Shown here piece by piece: positions 1-8,551 of a stretch of DNA of 64,000 nucleotides. The stretch's first letter is position 1. Each line of letters opens with the position of its first letter. Position numbers and translations under genes: made by a program. The notes under the pieces are model-generated. The model saw nothing but the letters and a program-made list of their open reading frames with translations, was not told where the DNA came from and ran no database searches. Source of the stretch: Pseudomonas hunanensis (GTDB lineage: Bacteria; Pseudomonadota; Gammaproteobacteria; Pseudomonadales; Pseudomonadaceae). Location of the stretch: assembly GCF_013393325.1 (NCBI RefSeq), contig NZ_QJRC01000095.1:806001-870000 (forward strand), written 5' to 3'.

Positions 1-210
1 ATCGCGAGCTACGCTCGCTCCTACGTTTGTTTCGGGCCAATTATGCCTGTGGGGTTTGCGCGCGATCCCCTTGGCGCATGGCTCGATATCGCGTCATACA
101 AACAAGGCGGTCGCGCGCGCCTGGCACAGGCTTTACTGGGCAAAAACAAACGTAGGAGCGAGCGTAGCTCGCGATGCGCCGCGCGGGCGGCGCTCGATCT
201 CACAGGCGCA
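1..210. repeat. REP-type inverted-repeat element, copy 1 (left end cut)
   Basis: Bases 1-32 and 144-210 form long inverted arms around a 111-bp interior (33-143). The right arm contains two nested palindromes, GCGAGC-GTA-GCTCGC and GCGCCGC-GCGG-GCGGCGC, which are typical of Pseudomonas REP sequences. The same arms and the same interior, reversed, occur at 6222-6472, so this is copy 1 of a two-copy element. The outer part of the left arm lies outside the window. It sits downstream of the metallohydrolase gene on the minus strand and could also act as a transcription barrier. No transposase is visible. Confidence 0.85.
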
Positions 211-229
211 AAAAATGCCATGACGAACC

Positions 230-1171
230 CTAAAAAGCCTCACCGCCCCCATCCACCCGCCGCAGCTGCTGTCGCTCATAACGCGGATACAGATGGCTGA
301 CACTGCGAATCAGCTCATACCGCGTCAAGCTGATCCCGGCAAACCTCTCAGGGATGGGCCTGCGAATCATCTCTGCCATGTCATCGCCGCGCGCCGCGCC
401 ATCACGCATCAGGCCATCCAGCCAACCCAGGTAGTCACGCATCTGCGCGAACGGCTGCGCATCACTGGCCACCGGGCCGTGGCCGGGCACCAGTTGCTTC
501 CAGGGCAACGCCTGCAAGGTGTCCAGGTCCTTGAGCCACACCTCCAACCCTGGGCTGTTGGGCGTGGTCAGGGCACGTTCGTAGAACACCAGGTCACCGG
601 CAAACAACACGCCGGTGTTTTCATCGAGAATCGCCAGGTCGGCACCGGTATGCCCGCTCAGCGCCAGCAGCCGCAGGCGGTGCCCGCCCACTTCACGCAC
701 CCCCGGCTGCAGCACCTGGGTCGGCAACACCACCTCGGTACCGCGCATCCAGTCGCCAACCAGGCGGTACATGTTTTCGGCCATGGCGTCGCCTTGCTGG
801 CGCAGCAGGTCGCGGGTGCCGGCCAAGGCGCCAATCGGCACATCTGCAAAGGCCTGGTTGCCCAGTACGTGATCAGGGTGATGATGGGTCAACAGCACTT
901 CCAGCACCGGCTTTTCGGTGACGGTGGCAATCGCCTGACGCATCGCCTCGCCATAGCGTTTCGATGGCCCGCTGTCGATGACCACCACACCACTGTCGGT
1001 GACGATGAATGCGGTGTTGACCACATTGCCGCCATTGGCCTTGGCAAAATTGTCGGTGCTGCCTTCCAGCAACCAGGTGCCCTCGGCGATCTGCCGGGGA
1101 GTGAGCCGGTATTCCAGGTCGGCCTGGGCCGGCAGCCCCAGGCACAGTAGCAACAGCAGGGTCCAACGCAT
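230..1171 (-). CDS. Quinoprotein-associated zinc metallo-hydrolase (MBL fold)
   Basis: A 313-residue exported metallo-beta-lactamase-fold protein. A signal peptide covers about residues 1-17 (hydrophobic LLLLLCLGL, then AQA). The metal-binding motif THHHPDH lies at 95-101, and further ligands come from GHTGAD near 174 and a PGHGPV motif near 230. It is the last gene of a minus-strand run SoxYZ-like, XoxJ-like, PedF. This context matches the family of quinoprotein relay-system metallohydrolases found beside PQQ alcohol dehydrogenases. The substrate is not known; the link to maturation or electron relay of PedE is inferred from neighbours. No rearrangement is seen. Confidence 0.88.
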   Translation of the reverse strand: MRWTLLLLLCLGLPAQADLEYRLTPRQIAEGTWLLEGSTDNFAKANGGNVVNTAFIVTDSGVVVIDSGPSKRYGEAMRQAIATVTEKPVLEVLLTHHHPDHVLGNQAFADVPIGALAGTRDLLRQQGDAMAENMYRLVGDWMRGTEVVLPTQVLQPGVREVGGHRLRLLALSGHTGADLAILDENTGVLFAGDLVFYERALTTPNSPGLEVWLKDLDTLQALPWKQLVPGHGPVASDAQPFAQMRDYLGWLDGLMRDGAARGDDMAEMIRRPIPERFAGISLTRYELIRSVSHLYPRYERQQLRRVDGGGEAF

Positions 1172-1209
1172 GACGGCGCCTCTGGTCTGGGGTGAAGTCG
1201 GGCAACTGC

Positions 1210-1971
1210 TCAGGGCACCGCTGCCTCGAACTGGTTGCCGCTGTTGTCCTGCAACAACAGCCGGGTTGGCCCGGTGCCGCGGATGTCAAAGCCCAGGTTG
1301 GGGTTTTCGCTGACCGCCGGGTACAGCTCGAGGCTCGCCAGGCGCTGGCCGTCGTCGCCTTGCAACTCGGCATGGTTGAGGAAGAACTCGGGAATGCCGC
1401 TGACCAGGCCGTTATCCATCGGGTGGGCCACCTGCAGGCGCAGGCGGCTGCTGTCGCCACGCGGGTAGCGCCCGCCCAGCACTTCACCGAGGTGCTCCTC
1501 CCAGCCGGGTTGGGTACGGACTACGCTGGGCGCGGTACACCCGCCACCTGCGGCATCAATCAGGGTCGAGCCGACATGCCACAGGCCATCGCGCGTCAGC
1601 ACGGCGGCACGCAGCGGCGTGGCCTGCTCGATACGAATACGGATCGACAACCAGGGCAGCACGCGCTCGCCAGGCTGGAAGTCGACGATGCGCGGCAGCG
1701 GGTTGAGTTCGGCCCAGGCGATGATCCGCACCACCTCGCCTGTGAACGCCCGGGCGTCGATCTCCAGCGGCACCTGCCGCGCGTCCTCGGCAAAGGGCGG
1801 CGCCAGCAGTTTTACACGGTCATCGAACACGAACGCTGCCTGGCCCAGTATCTGCTTGTGGTAGAAGTCCCACATGACCGAGGGCACCGGGTCTATGTGG
1901 GTGCCCTGCGTCGCAGCCTGGGCCGCCAAGGGCATCCAGCAGGCCAGCAGGAACGTCGCTCGCCAGTTCAT
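1210..1971 (-). CDS. Quinoprotein dehydrogenase-associated SoxYZ-like carrier
   Basis: A 253-residue periplasmic protein with a signal peptide ending near AAQA. The N-terminal half resembles SoxY and includes a Gly-rich Cys segment (AAGGGCTAP), while the C-terminal half resembles SoxZ, so it is a SoxY-SoxZ fusion. SoxYZ proteins carry intermediates on a Cys; whether this one carries sulfur or another ligand is unknown. The ATG at 1971 has an AGGAG five bases upstream and is preferred over the in-frame GTG at 1977. It lies 8 bases after the XoxJ-like gene and 38 bases before the metallohydrolase, so all three are probably one operon. Confidence 0.85.
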   Translation of the reverse strand: MNWRATFLLACWMPLAAQAATQGTHIDPVPSVMWDFYHKQILGQAAFVFDDRVKLLAPPFAEDARQVPLEIDARAFTGEVVRIIAWAELNPLPRIVDFQPGERVLPWLSIRIRIEQATPLRAAVLTRDGLWHVGSTLIDAAGGGCTAPSVVRTQPGWEEHLGEVLGGRYPRGDSSRLRLQVAHPMDNGLVSGIPEFFLNHAELQGDDGQRLASLELYPAVSENPNLGFDIRGTGPTRLLLQDNSGNQFEAAVP

Positions 1972-1979
1972 GGCCACTC

Positions 1980-2855
1980 CTATTGATACATCTCCGGGAC
2001 CTCGTAACGCAGGCCGTAAGTGGCATACATCGCCTTGAGCCGGCCATCACGGATCATGCCCTCGAGGGCCTCCTCCACCGCATAGGCCAACTGCCGGTTG
2101 CTTTCGTGCACAGCCATGCCGATTTCCCAGGCTTGCTTGCCAAGGTTCGGGTAGGCGTTTTCCGCCAAGGCCAGTTGCGGGTCGGCGGCTTGGTGCAGCT
2201 GCCAGTCGACCTCGCCGCGCATCGCCATCACCGCGTCCACCTGGCCGGCCTGCATCGCGGCAAATGCCTGCTGCACGTTGGGGTAATGGTGGGTCTTGGC
2301 GCTGAGCATGCCGTTGAACACCGAGGTCAGGTAGAACGACGGCACGCTGTCGACCTCGACCCCGATCGGGTGCTGCTGGAACACTGCCACACTGGCCACC
2401 GAGGCCAGCCGGCGCTGGTCATAGGCCACCTGCCAGCGCTCTTGCTGATAGGGGCCGAACATCACCACCTGGGCGTTTTCCAGCTCGCCCAGTTCGTTGC
2501 GCTTCTGCGCGTAATCGTGATCGTATGGCACCCGCATCATCAGGTCGGCCAATTGCTGGTGGCGCAGCGGGCTGCCGCGCCAGATGTAGTCGCGCAGGTC
2601 ATCGTCGAGCTTTTCTCCAGGCGGTGCCCAAATCAGTTGCAGGCGCACCCCCAAGGCCGTGGCGAGGGCCTGTGCCAGCTCCACATCGACGCCTCGCGGC
2701 TGGCCGTGGTCCTGGAAACTGTAGGGTGCGAAATCCTTGTACACCGCCACTTTCAACTCGCCGGCGGCGATGATCGCGTCGTAGTTGCGCACCTGCGCCT
2801 GGGCCACCGCGCAACACAGCAGCAGGCCACTCAACAGCACCGTCCACAGGCGCAT
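1980..2855 (-). CDS. XoxJ/MxaJ-like periplasmic substrate-binding protein
   Basis: A 291-residue family 3 solute-binding-fold protein with a signal peptide (about residues 1-20, ending AQAQ). It keeps the typical beginning of the mature domain (KVAVYKDFAPYSF, DVELAQALA). There is no ABC permease or ATPase of the amino-acid type next to it. Instead it lies between cytochrome PedF and the SoxYZ-like gene, the position held by MxaJ/XoxJ proteins that assist PQQ alcohol dehydrogenases. The ATG at 2855 follows AGGAG; longer in-frame starts lack a ribosome site and would overlap pedF. Its exact role in activation or electron transfer is inferred. Confidence 0.85.
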   Translation of the reverse strand: MRLWTVLLSGLLLCCAVAQAQVRNYDAIIAAGELKVAVYKDFAPYSFQDHGQPRGVDVELAQALATALGVRLQLIWAPPGEKLDDDLRDYIWRGSPLRHQQLADLMMRVPYDHDYAQKRNELGELENAQVVMFGPYQQERWQVAYDQRRLASVASVAVFQQHPIGVEVDSVPSFYLTSVFNGMLSAKTHHYPNVQQAFAAMQAGQVDAVMAMRGEVDWQLHQAADPQLALAENAYPNLGKQAWEIGMAVHESNRQLAYAVEEALEGMIRDGRLKAMYATYGLRYEVPEMYQ

Positions 2856-2860
2856 GGCCG

Positions 2861-3322
2861 TCACTCCTCGACGTGCACGCTGTCCAGGTAGGTGCGCACC
2901 GCCCACAGCGCTTCCTGGCTCAGGTAATCGGCCATCTTAGGCATGTACACGCGGCCGTCGCGCACCGCACCGTGGCGCACCCGCTCAACGAACCACTCAT
3001 CGCCGGCATCACCGGCATCGAGCATGCGCAGGTCCGGGGCGATACCGCCGGACTTGGCCTCCAGCCCATGGCAGGCCGCGCAGTTCTGGTTGTAGGCCGA
3101 GGCGCCGATTTCCACGGCCTTGTCGTGCTCGGGTGAGCTGCGGTAAGGGTTCACTGCCGCCCAACCGTCGCCGTCCAGGCTAACGCCAGCGTCCTTGATC
3201 GGGGTCAAGCCCTTGGTCTCCACGGCCTGGGGCACCACGTTGCCATGGGCCCAGGCCGTGCCGGTCAGCACAGCCCCGGCCAGCAACCCTGCAGCAAGCA
3301 ACACATCGCGTTTTTTTGTCAT
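2861..3322 (-). CDS. pedF: Cytochrome c-550 PedF
   Basis: A 153-residue class I c-type cytochrome with a signal peptide (residues 1 to about 25, ending AWA). The haem site is CAACH at 81-85, and a candidate axial methionine lies in VYMPKM near 127. In P. putida the product takes electrons from PQQ ethanol dehydrogenases in the periplasm and passes them toward the terminal oxidase. It is transcribed away from pedE; both share the 254-bp region 3323-3576, which holds two candidate ped boxes. The next gene starts 5 bases after its stop. Family assignment is firm from length, motif and context. Confidence 0.93.
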   Translation of the reverse strand: MTKKRDVLLAAGLLAGAVLTGTAWAHGNVVPQAVETKGLTPIKDAGVSLDGDGWAAVNPYRSSPEHDKAVEIGASAYNQNCAACHGLEAKSGGIAPDLRMLDAGDAGDEWFVERVRHGAVRDGRVYMPKMADYLSQEALWAVRTYLDSVHVEE

Positions 3323-3401
3323 TGTTATGCCCTCACCATTGCACGCAAAGCCTCAACCACAGAGGCCGTGCCGCCATCTTAGAAACAGCCCGCAGGCGGC
3401 C

Positions 3402-3443
3402 GAATGCTGCTTTGGTGGCCGGGCCTTACTCCCTTGGTAGTAG
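3402..3443. promoter_or_regulatory. Two candidate ped boxes in the pedF/pedE divergent region
   Basis: Bases 3426-3443 read TTACTCCCTTGGTAGTAG, a quasi-palindrome matching CTACYTTGGTAGY. A weaker copy, CTGCTTTGGTGGC, lies at 3407-3419. Similar sites occur upstream of other units of this locus (8459, 12319 and 16772), which suggests a binding site for one of the two LuxR/NarL-type regulators encoded here. The regulator assignment is inference. Confidence 0.5.
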
Positions 3444-3576
3444 GGCTTGTGGCGAAGGGCCAATTGAGGTGCCGTGCGGGAACTCTTCCCGGCAAGGGCG
3501 GGAATTTTTCCGTATCCCGCAACCACCGCCCCACCCCACCCTGTGCAGGCCAAAACCTCCACTGGGAACTGCAACC

Positions 3577-5472
3577 ATGACAATAAGATCGCTACCCGCC
3601 CTTTCCCCTCTGGCCTTGAGCGTGCGCGTCCTGCTGATGGCCGGTAGCCTGGCCCTGGGCACTGTGGCAACAGCGGCCACCCCCTCTGCTGCACCTGCCG
3701 GCAAGCACGTCACCTGGGAAGACATCGCCAATGACCACCTGACCACCCAGGACGTGCTGCAGTACGGCATGGGCACCAACGCCCAGCGCTGGAGCCCGCT
3801 GGCCCAGGTCAACGACCAGAACGTGTTCAAGCTCACGCCGGCCTGGTCCTACTCCTTCGGCGACGAGAAGCAGCGCGGCCAGGAGTCCCAGGCCATCGTC
3901 AGCGACGGCGTGGTCTACGTCACAGGCTCCTACTCACGGGTATTCGCCCTCGATGCCAAGACCGGCAAACGCCTGTGGACCTACAACCATCGCCTGCCCG
4001 ACAACATTCGCCCGTGCTGCGACGTGGTCAACCGCGGGGCAGCGATCTACGGCGACAAGATTTACTTCGGCACCCTGGACGCGCGGGTCATCGCCCTGGA
4101 CAAAAACACCGGCAAAGTGGTGTGGAACAAGAAGTTCGGCGACCACAGCGCCGGCTACACCATGACCGGCGCACCGGTGCTGATCAAGGACAAGACCAGC
4201 GGCAAGGTCCTGCTGATCCACGGCAGTTCCGGCGATGAATTCGGCGTGGTCGGCCAGCTGTTCGCGCGCGACCCAGACACCGGCGAAGAGGTGTGGATGC
4301 GGCCTTTCGTCGAAGGCCACATGGGCCGCCTGAACGGCAAGGACAGCACCCCGACCGGCGATGTCAAGGCGCCGTCCTGGCCAGACGACCCCACCACCGA
4401 AACCGGCAAGGTCGAGGCCTGGAGCCACGGCGGCGGCGCCCCTTGGCAAAGCGCCAGCTTCGACCCCGAGACCAACACCATCATCGTTGGCGCGGGTAAC
4501 CCCGGCCCGTGGAATACCTGGGCGCGCACGTCGAAGGACGGCAACCCGCATGACTTCGACAGCCTGTACACCTCCGGCCAGGTCGGCGTCGACCCGAGCA
4601 CCGGCGAGGTCAAATGGTTCTACCAGCACACCCCCAACGATGCCTGGGACTTCTCCGGCAACAACGAGCTGGTGCTGTTCGACTACAAAGACAAGGACGG
4701 CAAAGTGGTCAAGGCCACCGCCCACGCCGACCGCAACGGCTTCTTCTACGTGGTAGACCGCAACAACGGCAAGCTGCAGAACGCCTTCCCCTTCGTCGAC
4801 AACATCACCTGGGCCAGCCACATCGACCTGAAGACCGGGCGCCCGGTGGAAAACCCCGGCCAACGCCCGGCCAAGCCGTTGCCGGGTGAAACCAAGGGCA
4901 AGCCGGTGGAAGTCTCGCCACCGTTCCTTGGCGGCAAAAACTGGAACCCCATGGCCTACAGCCAAGACACTGGCCTGTTCTACATCCCCGGCAACCAGTG
5001 GAAAGAGGAATACTGGACCGAGGAAGTGAACTACAAGAAAGGCTCGGCCTACCTGGGCATGGGCTTCCGTATCAAGCGCATGTACGACGACCACGTCGGC
5101 ACCTTGCGCGCCATGGACCCGACTACCGGCAAGCTGGTGTGGGAACACAAGGAGCACCTGCCGCTGTGGGCAGGCGTGCTGGCCACCAAGGGCAACCTGG
5201 TATTCACCGGCACGGGTGACGGTTTCTTCAAGGCGTTCGACGCCAAGACGGGCAAGGAGCTGTGGAAGTTCCAGACCGGCAGCGGCATCGTTTCGCCGCC
5301 CATCACCTGGGAGCAGGATGGCGAGCAGTACATCGGCGTGACCGTGGGCTATGGCGGCGCGGTGCCGCTGTGGGGCGGCGACATGGCCGAGCTGACCAAA
5401 CCCGTGGCGCAGGGCGGCTCGTTCTGGGTGTTCAAGATCCCTAGCTGGGACACCAAGACTGCACAGCGTTGA
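3577..5472 (+). CDS. pedE: PQQ-dependent ethanol dehydrogenase, Ca2+ type (PedE)
   Basis: A 631-residue periplasmic eight-bladed quinoprotein alcohol dehydrogenase with a signal peptide up to about residue 35. The adjacent cysteines Cys147-Cys148 (RPCCD), which form the vicinal disulfide at PQQ, are present. The catalytic Asp is probably Asp358 in AWDFSGNN. Two residues on is Ser360, not the Asp found in lanthanide enzymes, so this is the Ca2+ isozyme PedE and not PedH. It oxidises primary alcohols and passes electrons to PedF. I chose the ATG at 3577 because it directly precedes the hydrophobic leader; upstream in-frame codons run through the regulatory region. A strong hairpin follows the stop. 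Confidence 0.95.
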   Translation: MTIRSLPALSPLALSVRVLLMAGSLALGTVATAATPSAAPAGKHVTWEDIANDHLTTQDVLQYGMGTNAQRWSPLAQVNDQNVFKLTPAWSYSFGDEKQRGQESQAIVSDGVVYVTGSYSRVFALDAKTGKRLWTYNHRLPDNIRPCCDVVNRGAAIYGDKIYFGTLDARVIALDKNTGKVVWNKKFGDHSAGYTMTGAPVLIKDKTSGKVLLIHGSSGDEFGVVGQLFARDPDTGEEVWMRPFVEGHMGRLNGKDSTPTGDVKAPSWPDDPTTETGKVEAWSHGGGAPWQSASFDPETNTIIVGAGNPGPWNTWARTSKDGNPHDFDSLYTSGQVGVDPSTGEVKWFYQHTPNDAWDFSGNNELVLFDYKDKDGKVVKATAHADRNGFFYVVDRNNGKLQNAFPFVDNITWASHIDLKTGRPVENPGQRPAKPLPGETKGKPVEVSPPFLGGKNWNPMAYSQDTGLFYIPGNQWKEEYWTEEVNYKKGSAYLGMGFRIKRMYDDHVGTLRAMDPTTGKLVWEHKEHLPLWAGVLATKGNLVFTGTGDGFFKAFDAKTGKELWKFQTGSGIVSPPITWEQDGEQYIGVTVGYGGAVPLWGGDMAELTKPVAQGGSFWVFKIPSWDTKTAQR

Positions 5473-5478
5473 CCTGCA

Positions 5479-5507
5479 GCGGGGAGCGGGCCTGTGCCCC
5501 TCCCCGC
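5479..5507 (+). terminator. Hairpin after pedE
   Basis: GCGGGGAG (5479-5486) pairs perfectly with CTCCCCGC (5500-5507) around a 13-base loop. It lies 7 bases after the pedE stop and before the pentapeptide gene. The following T-tract is poor, so it may be a 3'-stabilising hairpin or attenuator and not a strong intrinsic terminator. Confidence 0.5.
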
Positions 5508-5539
5508 ATCAGCCCTTCTTCTGCATAGAGCCTTTCGCC

Positions 5540-6199
5540 ATGAACTACTTACCCTTTGCCTTGCTGTTGGTGCTGTCCCCTGCCATGGCCGAGAATGCCG
5601 ACGATGCTGGCAACGATGCCCCTTTGACCATCAACGGCTGCGTGATTGCCGAAGCCAGCCAGTGCCCGGGGGCCAACCTGCGCGGCGCCAACCTGGCCAA
5701 CCAGGACCTGCGCAAGATGAACCTGGCCGGCGCCGACCTGCGCGATGCCGACCTGCGCCATGCCCAGTTGGACCTGGCCAACCTGGAAAGGGCCCGCCTG
5801 CAAGGCGCCAACCTGACCCGCGCCAGCCTGCAACAGAGCAACCTGCGCTTGGCCGACCTGAGCAATAGCAGGCTGGTGGCCATTCAGGGCTGGGGGCTGT
5901 TCGCCCAAGGGGCACAGTTTGCCAAGGCCGACCTCAGTGCGGCCTACCTGCAGTTCGCCAGGCTGTCCGGGGCGAAGCTGCAGCAGGCCAACTTGCAGGC
6001 GGCGGACCTGGAGATGGCCTGGTTGAGCAAGGCTGATCTGCAAGGGGCCAACCTGGGCGATGCCAACCTGCAGGAAGCAAAATTTGGCCAGAGCAACCTG
6101 GCCCGCGCCGATTTGCGCGGGGCGCGGCAGCATTACGGGAATTTTCAGGAGGCCAACATGGAAGGGTGCAAAGGGTGCCCTGAGACTTGGGACAAGTGA
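5540..6199 (+). CDS. Exported pentapeptide-repeat protein
   Basis: A 219-residue protein with a signal peptide (residues 1-17, ending AMA). After a short segment with two cysteines, residues from about 44 to 205 are tandem pentapeptide repeats of the form A(D/N)LxX, expected to fold as a right-handed quadrilateral beta helix. Two further cysteines occur near the C-terminus (GCKGC). A function is not known; a protein of this type sits beside pedE in P. putida. It could be a periplasmic structural or partner protein of the dehydrogenase, which is inference. It is probably co-transcribed with pedE, 67 bases downstream, subject to the hairpin between them. Confidence 0.85.
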   Translation: MNYLPFALLLVLSPAMAENADDAGNDAPLTINGCVIAEASQCPGANLRGANLANQDLRKMNLAGADLRDADLRHAQLDLANLERARLQGANLTRASLQQSNLRLADLSNSRLVAIQGWGLFAQGAQFAKADLSAAYLQFARLSGAKLQQANLQAADLEMAWLSKADLQGANLGDANLQEAKFGQSNLARADLRGARQHYGNFQEANMEGCKGCPETWDK

Positions 6200-6221
6200 G
6201 CGCAGGGTTCGACGTGGGATG

Positions 6222-6472
6222 TGTGGCGCCTGGGAGACCGAGCGCCACCCGCGCGGCGCATCGCGAGCTACGCTCGCTCCTACGTTTGTTTTTGGCCAGT
6301 AACGCCTGTGGCAGGCGCACGCGACCGCCTTTTTTGTACGACGCGATATCGAGCCATGCGCCAAGGCGTTCGCGCGCAAATCCCACAGGAATAATTGGCC
6401 CGAAACAAACGTAGGAGCGAGCGTAGCTCGCGATGCGCCGCGCGGGCGGCGCTCGATCTCCCAGGCGCCACA
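6222..6472. repeat. REP-type inverted-repeat element, copy 2 (complete)
   Basis: A complete 251-bp element. The left arm (6222-6291) and right arm (6403-6472) are 70-bp inverted repeats with very few mismatches, and each carries two REP-like palindromes. The 111-bp interior is the reverse complement of the interior of copy 1 at 33-143, with roughly fifteen differences. No open reading frame of interest and no clear target duplication are visible. It separates the pentapeptide gene from pedR2 and lies 3' of both, where it could end transcription from either side. Confidence 0.88.
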
Positions 6473-6488
6473 TCTGTCATGTCGGCCA

Positions 6489-7127
6489 TCACCCCGCCAC
6501 CCGTACCACCCCAAGGTCGATCCCCAGGTGCACCAGCTCGGCATGGGAGCTGACCTGCAACTTGCTCTTGAGCAAGGTCAGGTGGTTGGACACGGTCTTG
6601 GCACTGATACACAACTGCTCGGCAATCACCCGCATCGGCGTCCCCTTGGCCAGCATCGTGAAAATCTCCAGCTCGCGCTGGGTCATGCGCTGCAACCGTG
6701 GATCACTGGCGCTCTGCTGTGACGTGCACGCCAACTGGGTGGCCAGAGGCTGCTCGATGTAGGCATGCCCGGCCATCACCCGCTGCACCGCCTCGATCAA
6801 CACCTCGGGCGCCGAGTTCTTCGTCAGGTAGCCCGAGGCCCCCGCGTCCAGCGCCTGACGCACCAGCGGCAGCTCGTCGTGCATGCTGAAAAACAGTACC
6901 CGCAGTTGCGGCAGGCGCTGGCGCAGGCGGCGGGTGGTTTCCAGGCCACTGATACCGGGCAGGCCAAAGTCCATGATCACCAGGTTGGGGACTTGCTCCT
7001 GCACCCGGGCCAGCGCCTCTTCACCACTGGCAGCCTCACGCACCTGCATCAACGGCAGCACCGCCCGCAGCAGGCTGGCGTAGCCCTGGCGGACCACGGC
7101 ATGGTCATCGACCAACACGATATTCAT
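6489..7127 (-). CDS. pedR2: Response regulator PedR2 (NarL/LuxR type)
   Basis: A 212-residue two-component regulator. The receiver domain starts with VLVDDH, and the phospho-acceptor Asp53 lies in VIMDFGLP; a C-terminal LuxR/NarL helix-turn-helix covers about 145-205 (MTQRELEIFTMLAKG). The ATG at 7127 overlaps the stop of the kinase gene (TGATG) and has GGAGG at good spacing; the GTG one codon earlier is less likely. In P. putida PedS2/PedR2 mediates the lanthanide switch between pedE and pedH. pedH itself is not in this window. Confidence 0.85.
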   Translation of the reverse strand: MNIVLVDDHAVVRQGYASLLRAVLPLMQVREAASGEEALARVQEQVPNLVIMDFGLPGISGLETTRRLRQRLPQLRVLFFSMHDELPLVRQALDAGASGYLTKNSAPEVLIEAVQRVMAGHAYIEQPLATQLACTSQQSASDPRLQRMTQRELEIFTMLAKGTPMRVIAEQLCISAKTVSNHLTLLKSKLQVSSHAELVHLGIDLGVVRVAG

Positions 7128-8401
7128 CACACCTCCTTGGGAATGTTCAGGGCCAGCGCCCAGCCGCCACCCGGGCGGCTGAAAATACGCAGCTCCCCGC
7201 CCAGGCTACGGGCGCGCTCGGCCATCGAGTGCAAACCTAGCCCTGGGCGCTGGGGCGGGCGTGCGCCGCAGCCATTGTCGCGAATGAACAGGCGCAAACC
7301 CTTGGCACTGCGCTGCAGACGTACCCGCACCTGGCTGGCGCCGGCATGCCGGGCGACGTTGGTCAGCGCCTCCTGCAGCAAGCGGTACAAGTGCGTTCTG
7401 CTCGGCCCAGGCAGCGCCGGCAAGTGCTCGCCAACCCGTAGCCGGCATTCGATGCCCTGGCTGGCCTGCCACTGGCTCACCAACAGGCCGAAAGCCTCGG
7501 CCAGCGGCATGTAGTGCAGCGCCACGGGGTACAGGTTGTGCACCAGCGCGCGAAAACCCTGCTGCAAGCGCTCGCAATTGAATTCGAGGGCGTGCGCCGT
7601 CTGCGTCACCACCGCAGGCTGATCGGCCACCATGCGCAACAGGCAGAGCTGAGCACGCATGCCGGCCAGGTACTGCCCCAGGTCATCGTGCAGGGTCTGC
7701 GCCAGCTGGGTACGCTCTTGTTCCTGCACCGCCAACAGGGCTTGGGTCAGGTGGGCATTGTCAGCCTGGGCCTGCTCCAGCGTGGCAGCCATGCGGTTGA
7801 AGTGTTCCGCCAACTGGCGCGCTTCCGGCAGGCCGGCTTCGCGCAGGCGTGCTGTCAATTGCCCGCCTGAAACCTGGCGCAAGGCACCCAGCAATTCCTC
7901 CAGCAGGCCCATGGCCCGCCGCACCGCCCAGCGGATGGTCAACAGGCTCAACAACAGGGCCAGGCCGCACAGGCTCAGCAGTTGCTGCAGCGAATCCCAG
8001 ACTTCGTCGATTTCATCCCGCGCATCCACGGCTATCAACACTCGGCGCCCGTCACTCAGCGCCAGCAGCCGACTGCTGTGATCGCGCTCGCCGAACAGCT
8101 GACGCCCCAGCCAGGCATCGACACCGCCTTGGTGTGGAAGCTGTGCAGCTTCACCCGGCGCCAGCCAGTGCACCCGCACATGGCGCAAGCGCTCGGTCAG
8201 GCCGGGTTGCAGGCTCGCCGGGTCACGCTCGGCAGTGTCGCCAAGGTACGCCACCACGGCTTCGGCAGACTGCAACTCACGCTCGACGTCCGCCACCGCC
8301 TGGTGCAACAGCACCCCGGCGCACGCCAGCGTCACCAGGGCAAAGCAGAAGGTGACCCAAAGGTTGATACGCCACAGGGCAGACAGGTTGATGAGGCGCA
8401 T
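7127..8401 (-). CDS. pedS2: Sensor histidine kinase PedS2
   Basis: A 424-residue membrane kinase. A transmembrane helix at about 12-33, a periplasmic sensing region of roughly 100 residues and a second helix at about 140-157 are followed by a HAMP-like linker. The DHp H-box of the HisKA_3 type has His238 in QTLHDDLGQ. The ATPase domain carries an N-box (EALTNVARHA), DNGCGA and GLGLHSM. The periplasmic loop would be the metal sensor if it acts as PedS2 of P. putida, which responds to lanthanides. It is translationally coupled to pedR2. Upstream, 8459-8476 contains a candidate ped box shared with the divergent gene. Confidence 0.87.
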   Translation of the reverse strand: MRLINLSALWRINLWVTFCFALVTLACAGVLLHQAVADVERELQSAEAVVAYLGDTAERDPASLQPGLTERLRHVRVHWLAPGEAAQLPHQGGVDAWLGRQLFGERDHSSRLLALSDGRRVLIAVDARDEIDEVWDSLQQLLSLCGLALLLSLLTIRWAVRRAMGLLEELLGALRQVSGGQLTARLREAGLPEARQLAEHFNRMAATLEQAQADNAHLTQALLAVQEQERTQLAQTLHDDLGQYLAGMRAQLCLLRMVADQPAVVTQTAHALEFNCERLQQGFRALVHNLYPVALHYMPLAEAFGLLVSQWQASQGIECRLRVGEHLPALPGPSRTHLYRLLQEALTNVARHAGASQVRVRLQRSAKGLRLFIRDNGCGARPPQRPGLGLHSMAERARSLGGELRIFSRPGGGWALALNIPKEV

Positions 8402-8458
8402 GGGCGGTTCTCCTCGGGGCGCTGCGGCCCATCGTAAAACCGTGGCCTGCGCGGTGAA

Positions 8459-8476
8459 TTACTACCTTGGTACCGG
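8459..8476. promoter_or_regulatory. Candidate ped box between pedS2 and the export module
   Basis: TTACTACCTTGGTACCGG is a quasi-palindrome that agrees with the site before pedE in TTACTxCCTTGGTA. Its centre is about 85 bases upstream of the + strand gene at 8552, the same distance as the site at 12319 from its gene. Binding by PedR1 or PedR2 is inferred. Confidence 0.5.
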
Positions 8477-8551
8477 CCGAGCGCTACTTTCTGCATATTT
8501 CCCCCTCCCGGCGGGGTTCCTATGCTGGCGCCATCTGCCGTGGAGTGTGTT

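Noticed and set aside
3934..5157. Long minus-strand open frame inside pedE
   Set aside because: It is fully antisense to pedE, lacks a ribosome site, and its residue composition (Val, Gly, His-rich) is what the complement of high-GC codons gives.
5640..6190. Periodic 15-base repetition that could be taken for a tandem DNA repeat
   Set aside because: The period comes from coding of pentapeptide repeats in an intact gene; it is not a separate repeat array.
6292..6402. Interior of the repeat element as a small gene or structured RNA gene
   Set aside because: Frames differ between the two copies, which have about fifteen substitutions without a coding pattern.
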